Shown piece by piece: positions 45,201 through 53,054 of a stretch of DNA of 64,000 nucleotides. The stretch comes from GCA-2720975 sp964469565 (GTDB lineage: Bacteria > Planctomycetota > UBA1135 > GCA-002686595), in assembly GCA_964469565.1 (NCBI GenBank), contig CAYXZD010000010.1:72664-136663 (forward strand), read 5' to 3'. Under the pieces are notes generated by a model, which was given only the letters and a program-made list of their open reading frames with translations, was not told the origin of the DNA and searched no databases. A program made the position numbers and the translations under genes. Within the stretch, counting starts at the first letter, position 1; every line of letters starts with the position of its first letter.

Positions 45201-47246
45201 GCGCTGGAGTGCATATCGGATCTGCTTGCACCCCATGCACCACTCGAAGTCCAACTGCATGCCATCAAGCTATTGGGGGACCGCAAGAGTGAGCGCGCTG
45301 GCACTCTGCTGACTGAGCACCTTTCTGGCCTCGGTGCTCAAGCCAAAGAAGCCGCCCTCGAGGTACTCCTCTCACGGACCCTATTTGCACGGGTACTGCT
45401 GGATGCTATTGGCTCGGACTCAGTTCAAACTCAGGACCTCGGTGCCCGCTTCTCGCACCGTCTGCGATTCCATCCCGACTCGGGCCTCTCCACCCGTGCC
45501 CAAGAATTACTGGCCCCAAAGCGTGATGCGAGCGTTGCCGCCCAACTCGAGGCGTTACTACCCCTCGTACAAACAGGAGGGGACCCGGCACGGGGCAAGG
45601 TGCTCTTCGCGGAACACTGCGGCACCTGCCATTCCTTCGAAGGGGCCGGTGCGGACATCGGCCCGAATCTGACGGGCATGGGAGCCCACGGTGTCGAAGA
45701 ACTGCTCGGCATCGTCCTCGATCCCAATCGAGAAGTCGAAGCAGCCTATGTGGAGTTCGTAGCTCAGACCCTGCAAGGCGAAACAGTGACGGGAATCATG
45801 GTCCGAGAGACGTCGCAAGCCGTGGTCTTACGCAACACCGGGGGCGAGGTAGAAGTGGCGCGACGCGACATCGAGTCCCTACGGTCAACGGGAATGTCCC
45901 TCATGCCAACGGGTCTGGGAGATTTGGGGCCCGAGGTCCTGCGTGACATCATGGCCCACCTGACCCACAGCACCGAGGGGTACCGCGCCCTCAGTTTGGA
46001 CCTCGCTGCCAACGTCGATTGTGAACATCACCTGTTCGATGACCAACGCGACGAGGGCTACCGGTTCACCGAGTACGGATTGCGGACCATCGACGGCGTG
46101 CCCTACTCGATACCCGACCCTGCCAATGGATCACAGGGCACTAACATCATCGTTCTCAAGGGAGGGGTTGATAACAATCAGGCTGCCAAGACCGATTACC
46201 CCCAAAGAGTCGTGATCGGTGTCAATGCAATGGTGCAGCGCATCCATGTGCTGGGTGGCGCCGCGGCTTGGGGGCATCCATGGGGAAGCAAGGAAATCTC
46301 GCCCATCGTGAAGTGGACGTGGTTGTTCGAGGACGGGACAAGGTCGGAGGAGATTCTCCACAACGGCAGGCAATTCGCTGACTGGATCGCCCGGTATGAC
46401 GTACCCGACTCCTCCTTTGTGGAGGGGCTCCTCGCAGGCGGCCCGGGGCAAGTACGACACTTCACCGTCGATCTGCCACAACCTCGCCAAGTCAAAGCGG
46501 TTGCCCTAGAAAGCTACGACAACTACACCGCTCCCCTGTTCATTGCCATGACGGCCCAGGCCGAGTTGGAACCATCCAGCGAACGCGAGGCTAAACCCGA
46601 GCATCGCTCAGTCAACACTTGGATCCTTGGAGGCGGTTCAAGCCATGACTTTGAGCGCTGGTTCAAGATAGAGGATTCGCAACTCCTCTCCGAAGGCAGT
46701 GACCGCCTGGTCCGCTACACCTTGGAGCCCACGGACCTGCTCGGTGCCCTCGAACTCGATGACGTACTCATCTTCTGCACCAACCAGCCCCTGCCTCCAG
46801 AAGTCCAACAGGCCATCGAGGATCACGTCACGGGCGGGGGTGCCCTCTTGGCCCTGCACCCGGGCACCTGGTTCAATTGGCCAGAGTGGCCCAACCTACA
46901 CCACGATCTGCTTGGCGGGGGAGCTCGCGGACACGAGCCCCTGCGGCCCTTCGAAGTCCAGCTGGCGAGGGCGGATCACCCTGCCCTGCAGGGGGTGCCC
47001 GCAAGCTTCTCCGTGACGGACGAACTCTATCGATCGGAACGGGACAATACGTTCGTCCCCATCGAGATCCTCGCCTATGGGAAATCAGCACACACACCCG
47101 ACCGTTTCCCCGTGGTCTGGACTCCCCAACTCAAGGATGGCCGTGTACTCGTGATCACCCTCGGCCACGACGGCGACGCCCATCAACATCCGGCCTTCCG
47201 GGCCCTGCTTCGGTCAGGAGTCGAGTGGCTAGAACAAGCCCGCTAG
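42285..47246 (+). CDS. PVC-type haem-binding CxxCH protein with N- and C-terminal ThuA domains
   Basis: 1653-aa exported protein (signal LLLALASSLPQPTQS). Domain order: ThuA-like (about 25-225, with GGGIVALHDAVCG and IYHDLHLHPD); PVC-type membrane-bound dehydrogenase beta-propeller (about 263-660, ITCVAAEPDVVNPISIDWDREGRMWV is its opening); HEAT-like helices (about 665-1080); class I cytochrome c with CGTCH at 1112-1116 and a downstream Met-containing region (ESLRSTGMSLMPTGL); a beta-sandwich of unknown type (about 1245-1430); and a second ThuA-like domain (about 1445-1653, GGGALLALHPGTWFNW). Such proteins are frequent in Planctomycetes and Verrucomicrobia, presumably oxidising sugars or polyols in the periplasm. 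ThuA at both ends is uncommon in my experience of the family. Confidence 0.92.
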   Translation: MIPFALLLALASSLPQPTQSAPADPLRVFLRAGPKTHGPGEHDHPRFLAEWSELLAERGAAIDGGLEFPTADQLAQTDVLVLYAAEGGSLDESQRVDLDRYLARGGGIVALHDAVCGNDPHWFKTVIGGAWEHGHSKWHMGKIGLYMNPAEHPITQGIPHFDLEDEIYHDLHLHPDTKVLASSFHTPFDVTPQLWTYEPGSYRAFVSIQGHYHDTFSHPAWRSILLRGIAWAGERDADTFLTPEELESLRYPPGGPLPPSRAQGEFELHPEFEITCVAAEPDVVNPISIDWDREGRMWVACTIGYPYKEEFSGVPAHDQIVILSDSNGDGVMDDSKLFHEGLDLVTSLVKYRDGVIVSAAPQILFLRDTTGDDSADTIEVLYDGFGYRDTHAVVSNMRFGPDGWIYCTQGYSGGGSKDIRGGGPDRPSFGQMPNGMLRFRPDGTAMELVSSYGSNTWGLDFDANGELFFTMANGSHLRHVIMAEALLEGQRVGGVNSWKDIVDHRKLFPIHSDERTSYFQIDFVGGFTAAAGCLIQSGSAWPQEFYGNHFVCEPTVNLIHRDSLQAEGVSFLASKPRHDEFLASRDLWFRPVHLRTGPDGAMYVLDFYNQAIVHNDTRGPEHGPTNAAVRPDRDKLHGRIWRVQHNDAKNQGERFLPLRSDPNGLMKMFSYSDAWHRQLAERLLRETVGEEAVPPLLELLAYSSYSHARLHALNYVCSTSTSHSPAQAAVALGLRDDAASVRQRAAWLAGPILKNAPSAQVLVPSLLRIAESDPQPRTRLAALHSLGSAHLDQPTLQRLVPLYSALSDDWSRSALLGALLIHPPASLKVLMESQDPNDGQIALGAELGRRIGDRRDAHLTAAALLVLSAEEGSDATRLSALTALHESLGADQVLIENGATMTALTRLLGSPSAAIASIGLALASRWEGAGLEGPKQELGARLLAQASDPESSYAACLEALTPLLSLESYRTQALECISDLLAPHAPLEVQLHAIKLLGDRKSERAGTLLTEHLSGLGAQAKEAALEVLLSRTLFARVLLDAIGSDSVQTQDLGARFSHRLRFHPDSGLSTRAQELLAPKRDASVAAQLEALLPLVQTGGDPARGKVLFAEHCGTCHSFEGAGADIGPNLTGMGAHGVEELLGIVLDPNREVEAAYVEFVAQTLQGETVTGIMVRETSQAVVLRNTGGEVEVARRDIESLRSTGMSLMPTGLGDLGPEVLRDIMAHLTHSTEGYRALSLDLAANVDCEHHLFDDQRDEGYRFTEYGLRTIDGVPYSIPDPANGSQGTNIIVLKGGVDNNQAAKTDYPQRVVIGVNAMVQRIHVLGGAAAWGHPWGSKEISPIVKWTWLFEDGTRSEEILHNGRQFADWIARYDVPDSSFVEGLLAGGPGQVRHFTVDLPQPRQVKAVALESYDNYTAPLFIAMTAQAELEPSSEREAKPEHRSVNTWILGGGSSHDFERWFKIEDSQLLSEGSDRLVRYTLEPTDLLGALELDDVLIFCTNQPLPPEVQQAIEDHVTGGGALLALHPGTWFNWPEWPNLHHDLLGGGARGHEPLRPFEVQLARADHPALQGVPASFSVTDELYRSERDNTFVPIEILAYGKSAHTPDRFPVVWTPQLKDGRVLVITLGHDGDAHQHPAFRALLRSGVEWLEQAR

Positions 47247-47297
47247 ACAGCAATCCCCAAAGTAGGGGCTCTGTCCTCGGGCCCGAAACGCTAATCT

Positions 47298-48527
47298 GTG
47301 TTCGTGAGCATCTACCTACTGGCCACCTGTGACACCAAGGGCACCGAAGCTGAGTTTGCAGCGCAAATCCTGAAGCACTCAGGGCACGATGTGCGCATTG
47401 TCGACACGGGCTGTCTAGGGACCTGCCCCATCGAGGTCCAGCACTCCCGCAGCGAGGTCTTCCAGGCCGCCGGGACGAGCCACGACGCCCTTCTCCTCAA
47501 GAATGACCGGGGCGAGGCCGTCAAAGCCGCAGCCGCTGGCGTGACTGCCCTTCTCCTCGCCGCCCTCGAGCGCGGTGAATTGGACGGCGTATTGGGCCTG
47601 GGTGGATCCGCTGGCACGTCCATTGGCTGCACGGCCATGCGCGCCCTGCCACTCGGACTCCCCAAGCTCATGCTGAGTACTTTGGCATCGGGTCAAGTGC
47701 GCCAATACATAGGCGACAAGGACATCGCCATGGTGAACTCCGTGGTTGATATCTGCGGCCTCAACAGCATTTCCCGCAAGGTCCTCACCCACGCTGCGGG
47801 CGCGATCGGGGGAATGGTCAGCGCACACGCCAAGTCCCGCGAACCCGACCAACCCGATCGGCCACTGGTGGCGGCCACCATGTTTGGGGTCACCACCCCA
47901 TGTGTTGAACACGCACGCGCTTTGCTGGAAGCGGCTGGTTATGAGGTCCTGGTCTTCCATGCCACCGGAGTCGGCGGGCAAGCTTTCGAATCACTCATCA
48001 GCGAAGGAGTCCTTGCTGGAGTGCTCGATATTACGACCACCGAGTTAGCCGACGAGTTTGTGGGCGGCACCCTATCAGCCGGCCCAGCACGCCTGACAGG
48101 TGCGGCCCAACTCGGTCTCGCCCAGGTGGTCTCTGTCGGGGCGACGGACATGGTCAATTTTCAATCACGCGACTCTGTCCCCTCCCAGTTCGCCGACCGG
48201 ACTCTCTACGAGCACAATGCAGAAGTCACCTTGATGCGGACGACTCCTGATGAATGCGCTGCCATCGGCGAGATGATCGGCCAACGCGTCGCGGCCAGCC
48301 GCGGTCCTGCTCAGTTGTTACTGCCCGGACGCGGAGTCTCCGCCATCGACGCAGAGAGTCTCGCCTTCAACGACCCTGTCGCACGCACGAGCCTCTTCAA
48401 CGCCGTACGGGCAAATTGTGGACAAGTTCCCTGCAGCGAGCTCGACCTCCACATCAATGATCCGCAATTCGCGGCCGCTGCAGTTGCGGCCTTACTCGAC
48501 ATGATGCCCCCCCTACCCACCCAATGA
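47298..48527 (+). CDS. Tm-1-like ATP-binding domain protein (UPF0261)
   Basis: 409-aa protein of the Tm-1/UPF0261 family. It begins YLLATCDTKGTEAEF, the family signature, with GLGGSAGTSIGCTAMRALPLGLPKLMLSTLASG in the first half and ATMFGVTTPCVEHARALLE, FHATGVGGQAFESLI and ITTTELADEFVGG in the second. The fold is two Rossmann-like lobes that bind ATP in plant Tm-1. The biochemical reaction is unknown. Start is GTG at 47298 or GTG at 47304. The stop overlaps the next ATG by 4 bp (ATGA), so it is coupled to the TIM-barrel gene. Confidence 0.93.
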   Translation: MFVSIYLLATCDTKGTEAEFAAQILKHSGHDVRIVDTGCLGTCPIEVQHSRSEVFQAAGTSHDALLLKNDRGEAVKAAAAGVTALLLAALERGELDGVLGLGGSAGTSIGCTAMRALPLGLPKLMLSTLASGQVRQYIGDKDIAMVNSVVDICGLNSISRKVLTHAAGAIGGMVSAHAKSREPDQPDRPLVAATMFGVTTPCVEHARALLEAAGYEVLVFHATGVGGQAFESLISEGVLAGVLDITTTELADEFVGGTLSAGPARLTGAAQLGLAQVVSVGATDMVNFQSRDSVPSQFADRTLYEHNAEVTLMRTTPDECAAIGEMIGQRVAASRGPAQLLLPGRGVSAIDAESLAFNDPVARTSLFNAVRANCGQVPCSELDLHINDPQFAAAAVAALLDMMPPLPTQ

Positions 48528-49384
48528 CCGAGCCATCCATTCAAAACGACAACTCCCGCACCGGCATCTTGGCACGATTCCGTTCCCAAATCGCACGCGG
48601 CGAGGCCATTATTGGAGGCGGGGCTGGCACGGGCATCTCCGCCAAGAGCGAAGAAGCGGGGGGCATTGACCTCTTGATCCTCTACAACTCTGGGCGCTAT
48701 CGAATGGCTGGGCGTGGATCGACAGCGGGGCTCATGCCTTATGGCAATGCCAACCAGATCGTGAAGGAAATGGCCTTTGAGGTCATTCCAGTCGTTGAGC
48801 ACACGCCCGTCCTCGCCGGAGTCTGCGGCACGGATCCGTTCATGATGCCTCGGTTGTTCTTGGAAGAGCTGCAGGCTCTGGGCTTCAGTGGGATCCAGAA
48901 TTTCCCGACGGTGGGTCTCTTCGAGGGTCGTATCCGCGACACGCTTGAAGAGACGGGCATGGGCTATGGCTTGGAAGTCGACATCGTCGCACTCGCCCAT
49001 GAAATGGACATGCTTACCACTCCCTATGCTTTCAATCCCGAGGAAGCGAAACGGATGGCCGATGCTGGTGCTGACATTGTTGTGGCCCACATGGGCTGCA
49101 CGAGCGGGGGTACCATCGGTGCGGAGACGGTCAATCCACTGGACGAATGCGTCGGGCTGGTTCAAGACATTGTGGATGCCGCCAAGGGTGTGCGCGACGA
49201 CGTGATTTGCATGTGCCACGGTGGCCCCATCGCTATGCCGCCCGATGCTCAGTACATCATCGAACGAGTGCAGGGTATCGATGGGTTCTATGGGGCCAGT
49301 TCCACCGAGCGCTTCCCTACTGAAGTTGCCATCGCCGATCAGATCCGGCGATTCAAAGCAATTCGATTGCCGGAAAGGTCCTAA
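48524..49384 (+). CDS. Phosphoenolpyruvate-hydrolase-like TIM-barrel protein (Tm-1 C-terminal type)
   Basis: 286-aa TIM barrel of the family annotated as phosphoenolpyruvate hydrolase-like or TIM-barrel signal transduction protein. Marks: IIGGGAGTGISAKSEEAGGIDLLILYNSGRYR near the N-terminus, VLAGVCGTDPF, GIQNFPTVGLFEG, ADIVVAHMGCTSGG, ICMCHGGPIAMP and GFYGASSTERFP at the C-terminus. In plants and fungi this domain is fused after a UPF0261 domain in Tm-1-type proteins. Here the two halves are adjacent genes with a 4-bp overlap. The substrate is not known for most members. Confidence 0.9.
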   Translation: MTEPSIQNDNSRTGILARFRSQIARGEAIIGGGAGTGISAKSEEAGGIDLLILYNSGRYRMAGRGSTAGLMPYGNANQIVKEMAFEVIPVVEHTPVLAGVCGTDPFMMPRLFLEELQALGFSGIQNFPTVGLFEGRIRDTLEETGMGYGLEVDIVALAHEMDMLTTPYAFNPEEAKRMADAGADIVVAHMGCTSGGTIGAETVNPLDECVGLVQDIVDAAKGVRDDVICMCHGGPIAMPPDAQYIIERVQGIDGFYGASSTERFPTEVAIADQIRRFKAIRLPERS

Positions 49385-49387
49385 ACC

Positions 49388-49816
49388 ATGTCCGAGCCAA
49401 GAGCCCTGCGTTTCGTACCCACCCAGTCCGCTCAGGTCGAGTGGGTGCGTGACTCCAAGCACGAGTGGCTCGTCCGGTCTGGGTTTACGGAACAGGGTGA
49501 GCTAGCCATGGTGCGGGTCACCATGGAACCAGGGCAGTCCCACTCATTTCACTGCCACCCTTCCATGGAGGAAATCCTGTACTGCGTAGCTGGGCGAGGT
49601 CTGCAGTGGGTGGGAACAGAATCTCACCGAATGGAAGCGGGCGACACTGTCCATATCCCACGCGGCGAAGCCCATGCGACATTCAATCTGTACGACGAGC
49701 CCCTTGTGTTTCTCGCAATCCTGACTCCCGCGGTATTTGACGGGGATGAGACGGTTGACCTCTACGAGGACGAACCCTGGGCAAACCTCCTGGCAGACGC
49801 CGGGCTTGGATCATAA
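49388..49816 (+). CDS. Small cupin-domain protein
   Basis: 142-aa single cupin barrel. Metal-site motif 1 is visible as HSFHCHPSMEEILYCVAGRG, with His and Glu ligands, and motif 2 as GDTVHIPRGEAHATFN, with the second-site His. The protein begins 3 bp after the TIM-barrel stop and so belongs to the operon with the Tm-1-like gene. Cupins of this size are isomerases, dioxygenases or sugar-binding sensors; which one applies cannot be told. Confidence 0.9.
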   Translation: MSEPRALRFVPTQSAQVEWVRDSKHEWLVRSGFTEQGELAMVRVTMEPGQSHSFHCHPSMEEILYCVAGRGLQWVGTESHRMEAGDTVHIPRGEAHATFNLYDEPLVFLAILTPAVFDGDETVDLYEDEPWANLLADAGLGS

Positions 49817-49925
49817 ACGGCCGGTTTGAACTCAGTCGGGTGCGCTGGGCTAGCTGGGCCGGAGCGTCTCGTGGGTGCTGAAAAGCTCACCTGAAACCAT
49901 AGAGGCGAGAGCGTAGGATCAAACC

Positions 49926-51257
49926 ATGTCCAATGACTCTGATCTGAAAAAGGAACTCGGCCCACTCATGCTCTGGGGACTTGGCGTTGGATACGTCATT
50001 TCAGGTATGTACTTCGGCTGGAACCTCGGACTCCCCGAGGGCGGACCGTACGGCATGATGCTCGCAACCGTGGTCGTCACGATCATGTATGTGACATTTA
50101 CGCTGAGCTACTCCGAGCTGGCCTGTGCGATCCCCCGGGCAGGCGGCGTGTTCGTCTATGCCAAGCGAGCCTTGGGACCGCGTATGGGATTCTTGGGAGG
50201 AGTCGTTCAAATCGTGGAGTTCGTGTTCGCACCGCCAGCCATCGCGGCGGCCATTGGAGCCTACCTCAACATCAAATTCCCAAGCGTGGACACCCTCGTA
50301 TTCGCGGTGGGAGCCTACATCGCCTTCACAGGTCTCAACATTTGGGGGGTGAAGATCTCGGCCATGTTCGAACTCGTGATCACCGTTCTCGCCGTCATCG
50401 AGCTCTTGATCTTCGCGGGTGTGACAGCCCCGGAGTTTTCAGCCGAGGCCTTCACCCGCAATCCGCTACCCCATGGTTGGGGAGGCGCATTGGCTGCCAT
50501 ACCCTTTGCCATCTGGTTCTATCTCGCCATCGAGGGGATCGCGAACGTCGCCGAAGAAACCCACAACCCCCAGCGCAACATCCGCATCGGGTTCGGCTCC
50601 GCCATGGGCACCCTAGTATTTCTCGCCTTCTTGACCTTCTTCTCCGCCGTCGGCGTCAATGGCTGGGAGACCGTCGTCTATGCTGCGGGCAGCTCCGAGG
50701 CATCCGATTCCCCCCTGCCCCTCGCCATGGAACATTTGCTCGGTCGGGACAGTTTCCTGTTCGACCTGTTGGTCAACGTAGGCCTCCTCGGCCTGATCGC
50801 ATCCTTCCACGGAATCATCCTAGCGGCCGGACGGGCGACTTTTGAGATGGGCCGGGTGGGGTACGCGCCTCGGTTCTTGGGACGCACCCTTGCGAATCGC
50901 AAGACGCCTGCCGCCGCTCTCGTGGTCAATATGTTCCTCGGGTTCGGAGCGCTGCTCACTGGCCGCACGGGCGAGATCATTACCCTCGCCGTCTTTGGCG
51001 CCCTGATGTTGTACGTAATCTCCATGCTTTCCGTATTCGCCCTGCGGACCAAGGAACCAGAGCTGACGCGTCCCTATCGCACGCCGGCCTACCCCTGGGT
51101 GCCTGCAATCGCACTCGCCATCGCCCTGGTGTGCCTCGTGGCCATGATCTACCACAACCCAGGCGTGGCCCTCGTGTTCGGGTCGATTCTGGGCCTCGCT
51201 TTCACGTGGTTTTCCCTCACTCAACCAAACCCATCGAATGATGGGCCCGGCGATTGA
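49926..51257 (+). CDS. APC-family permease, ethanolamine-permease-like
   Basis: 443-aa integral membrane transporter with about 12 helices. The N-terminal LMLWGLGVGYVISGMYFGWNLGLPEGG and FTLSYSELACAIPRAGGVFVYAKRALGP match the APC superfamily, in particular the Eat/ethanolamine permease group. Further marks: FVFAPPAIAAAIGAYL, FYLAIEGIANVAEET and FEMGRVGYAPRFLGRTL. It lies 109 bp after the cupin gene on the same strand, so it may supply the substrate of the Tm-1/TIM-barrel/cupin genes. No ethanolamine ammonia-lyase is in the window, so the substrate could be another small amine or amino acid. Confidence 0.88.
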   Translation: MSNDSDLKKELGPLMLWGLGVGYVISGMYFGWNLGLPEGGPYGMMLATVVVTIMYVTFTLSYSELACAIPRAGGVFVYAKRALGPRMGFLGGVVQIVEFVFAPPAIAAAIGAYLNIKFPSVDTLVFAVGAYIAFTGLNIWGVKISAMFELVITVLAVIELLIFAGVTAPEFSAEAFTRNPLPHGWGGALAAIPFAIWFYLAIEGIANVAEETHNPQRNIRIGFGSAMGTLVFLAFLTFFSAVGVNGWETVVYAAGSSEASDSPLPLAMEHLLGRDSFLFDLLVNVGLLGLIASFHGIILAAGRATFEMGRVGYAPRFLGRTLANRKTPAAALVVNMFLGFGALLTGRTGEIITLAVFGALMLYVISMLSVFALRTKEPELTRPYRTPAYPWVPAIALAIALVCLVAMIYHNPGVALVFGSILGLAFTWFSLTQPNPSNDGPGD

Positions 51258-51286
51258 GTTGTCGCACCCTCCATGAGCCGGTGCGA

Positions 51287-51305
51287 ACACAGGTCACACC
51301 TGTGT
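51287..51305. terminator. Perfect hairpin between convergent permease and transhydrogenase genes
   Basis: ACACAGGT and ACCTGTGT form an 8-bp perfect stem with a 3-nt loop in the 64-bp gap between two convergent genes. There is no T-tract on either strand, so it would be a bidirectional hairpin rather than a classical intrinsic terminator. Confidence 0.5.
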
Positions 51306-51321
51306 CCATCACCCACACTCC

Positions 51322-52725
51322 CTAGAGAGCCTTCACTTCAGCAAGCAGCTCAGCCAACTTGGCCTTACCGTCACCGAACAGCATCATGGTGGACTGGCGA
51401 TAGAACAAGTCGTTGTCCACGCCTGCGTATCCGGGGGAGAGAGAACGCTTGACAATGATCACCGTGCGCGCCTTTTCAGCATCCAGAACGGGCATGCCCC
51501 CCAGGGGGCCATCCGGCTCGGTGTGGGCCGCTGGGTTGACCGTGTCATTGGCTCCCACCACCAAGCACACATCACAATCTGAGAAGCTCGAATTGATGTC
51601 GTCCAGTTCGTAGAGCTGATCGTAGGGCACGTTCGCCTCGGCGAGCAACACATTCATGTGCCCTGGCATGCGTCCCGCCACCGGGTGGATTGCATAGCGC
51701 ACATCTACCCCGCGCTCTTCCAGAGCCTCGCCTAATTCGCGCACAACATGCTGCGCTTGTGAAACAGCCATGCCATAGCCTGGGACAATAATCACCGAGC
51801 GCACACCGTCAAAGGTCAAGGCGGCTTCCTCTGCCTCATAACCCCGTGCAGTTCGTTTTTCACCCGTGCCACCCGAATCTCCGCTCGTACCAAAGGTCTT
51901 GAACATCACATCCACGAAGGAGCGGTTCATGGCCTTACACATGATGGCGGTCAGAATCAGGCCCGCCGCTCCCACAAGTGCACCTGAGATAATGAGCGCG
52001 TCATTGCGGACAACGAACCCGGCGGACGAAGCCGCCAAGCCTGAGAGTGAGTTGAGAAAGCTGATCACGACTGGCATGTCCGCTCCCCCGATCGGGATAA
52101 CGAACAAGACTCCAAGCAGGCAAGAAGCCGCCACAAGCCCGTAGATGTAGGTGGAGTTGGCGGCATCCCCTAGCAATGCGTATGTACAGTACAGGCCTGC
52201 AAGCAGGAGGGCGCCCTTGACGAGGTTGATTCCGGGAAAGCTGACCGTCCCCCGCAGGGTTCCATTGAGCTTGAGCATGGCCCCGACACTTCCGGTTAGG
52301 GTCACCCAACCGATCAAGGAGCTGGCACCGATCGCACCCAGGAACACACTTGCGCCCAGTGCTCCGCGCTCCTCAAGGCTTGCAGGGGTGCTGCCCAAGA
52401 GTTCTGAAAGGGCCACGACCGCAGAAGCCGCACCCCCGAACCCATTGAACAAGGCCACCATCTCCGGCATGCCGGTCATCTCCACCCGCTTGGCCATGAC
52501 GGCGCCAATGAGCGTACCCGCCCCGAGGCCAATGGCAATCAAGGTCCAGCCCACGATCCCCTCGCCCCCGAACTGGGCAATGAGAGTCACAAGGACAGCC
52601 ACGAGCATGCCGCTTGCGCCCAACTGGTTTCCTCGCACCGCCGTGCGCGGTGATCCGAGGTATTTCAGACCGAGGATGAACAGTACCGCCGAAAGCAAGT
52701 ACCCAAGTGCTTGAAACCACTCCAC
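51322..52725 (-). CDS. pntB: Proton-translocating NAD(P) transhydrogenase, beta subunit
   Basis: Membrane plus NADP-binding subunit that uses the proton gradient to reduce NADP+ with NADH. The first half has about nine hydrophobic segments. The C-terminal dIII domain has VIIVPGYGMAVSQAQH (the NADP loop), HPVAGRMPGHMNVLLAEA, VVGANDTVNPAA and VIIVKRSLSPGYAGVDN. The start is most likely GTG at 52725, two bases after the pntA2 stop, giving 467 aa; an ORF extension to 52821 would overlap pntA2. It forms an operon with pntA2 and pntA1. Confidence 0.95.
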   Translation of the reverse strand: MEWFQALGYLLSAVLFILGLKYLGSPRTAVRGNQLGASGMLVAVLVTLIAQFGGEGIVGWTLIAIGLGAGTLIGAVMAKRVEMTGMPEMVALFNGFGGAASAVVALSELLGSTPASLEERGALGASVFLGAIGASSLIGWVTLTGSVGAMLKLNGTLRGTVSFPGINLVKGALLLAGLYCTYALLGDAANSTYIYGLVAASCLLGVLFVIPIGGADMPVVISFLNSLSGLAASSAGFVVRNDALIISGALVGAAGLILTAIMCKAMNRSFVDVMFKTFGTSGDSGGTGEKRTARGYEAEEAALTFDGVRSVIIVPGYGMAVSQAQHVVRELGEALEERGVDVRYAIHPVAGRMPGHMNVLLAEANVPYDQLYELDDINSSFSDCDVCLVVGANDTVNPAAHTEPDGPLGGMPVLDAEKARTVIIVKRSLSPGYAGVDNDLFYRQSTMMLFGDGKAKLAELLAEVKAL

Positions 52726-52727
52726 GG

Positions 52728-53054
52728 CTAGTCTTCCTTCTTCTTGAACATTTCGAGCATGCGCCCGGTGACCATAAAGCCACCCACGCAGTTGATCGTC
52801 GCTAGGGTCAGGGCGATGCAAGCGAGAACGCCCGCAATGGTCTTGTTGCCGCCGGAAAGCTCGGCATTGGAGGCCATAAGAGCCGCAACAATGGTGATGC
52901 CCGAGATGGCATTGGCGCCACTCATGAGCGGCGTGTGAAGGGTCGGCGGCACCTTGGAGATGAGCTCGAAGCCCAGGAAAATGGCCAGTACCAACACCGT
53001 CACCGAGGCGATCAGCGACGAGGTAGTCAGGGCTGTGAGGCTGAGGGCAATCAC
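52728..53054 (-). CDS. pntA2: NAD(P) transhydrogenase alpha subunit, membrane part (PntA2)
   Basis: 108-aa membrane subunit corresponding to the C-terminal membrane segment of E. coli PntA. Four hydrophobic helices are visible; the segment FLGFELISKVPPTLHTPLMSGANAISGI is the conserved landmark. A separate gene for this part is the three-subunit arrangement known from Rhodospirillum rubrum. The start is GTG overlapping the pntA1 stop by 4 bp (GTGA), and the stop lies 2 bp before pntB. Confidence 0.95.
   Translation of the reverse strand: MIALSLTALTTSSLIASVTVLVLAIFLGFELISKVPPTLHTPLMSGANAISGITIVAALMASNAELSGGNKTIAGVLACIALTLATINCVGGFMVTGRMLEMFKKKED

Noticed and set aside
52726..52821. 32-residue N-terminal extension of PntB
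   Set aside because: It lies in the coding region of pntA2 and is not hydrophobic like the family N-terminus; the GTG right after the pntA2 stop is better.
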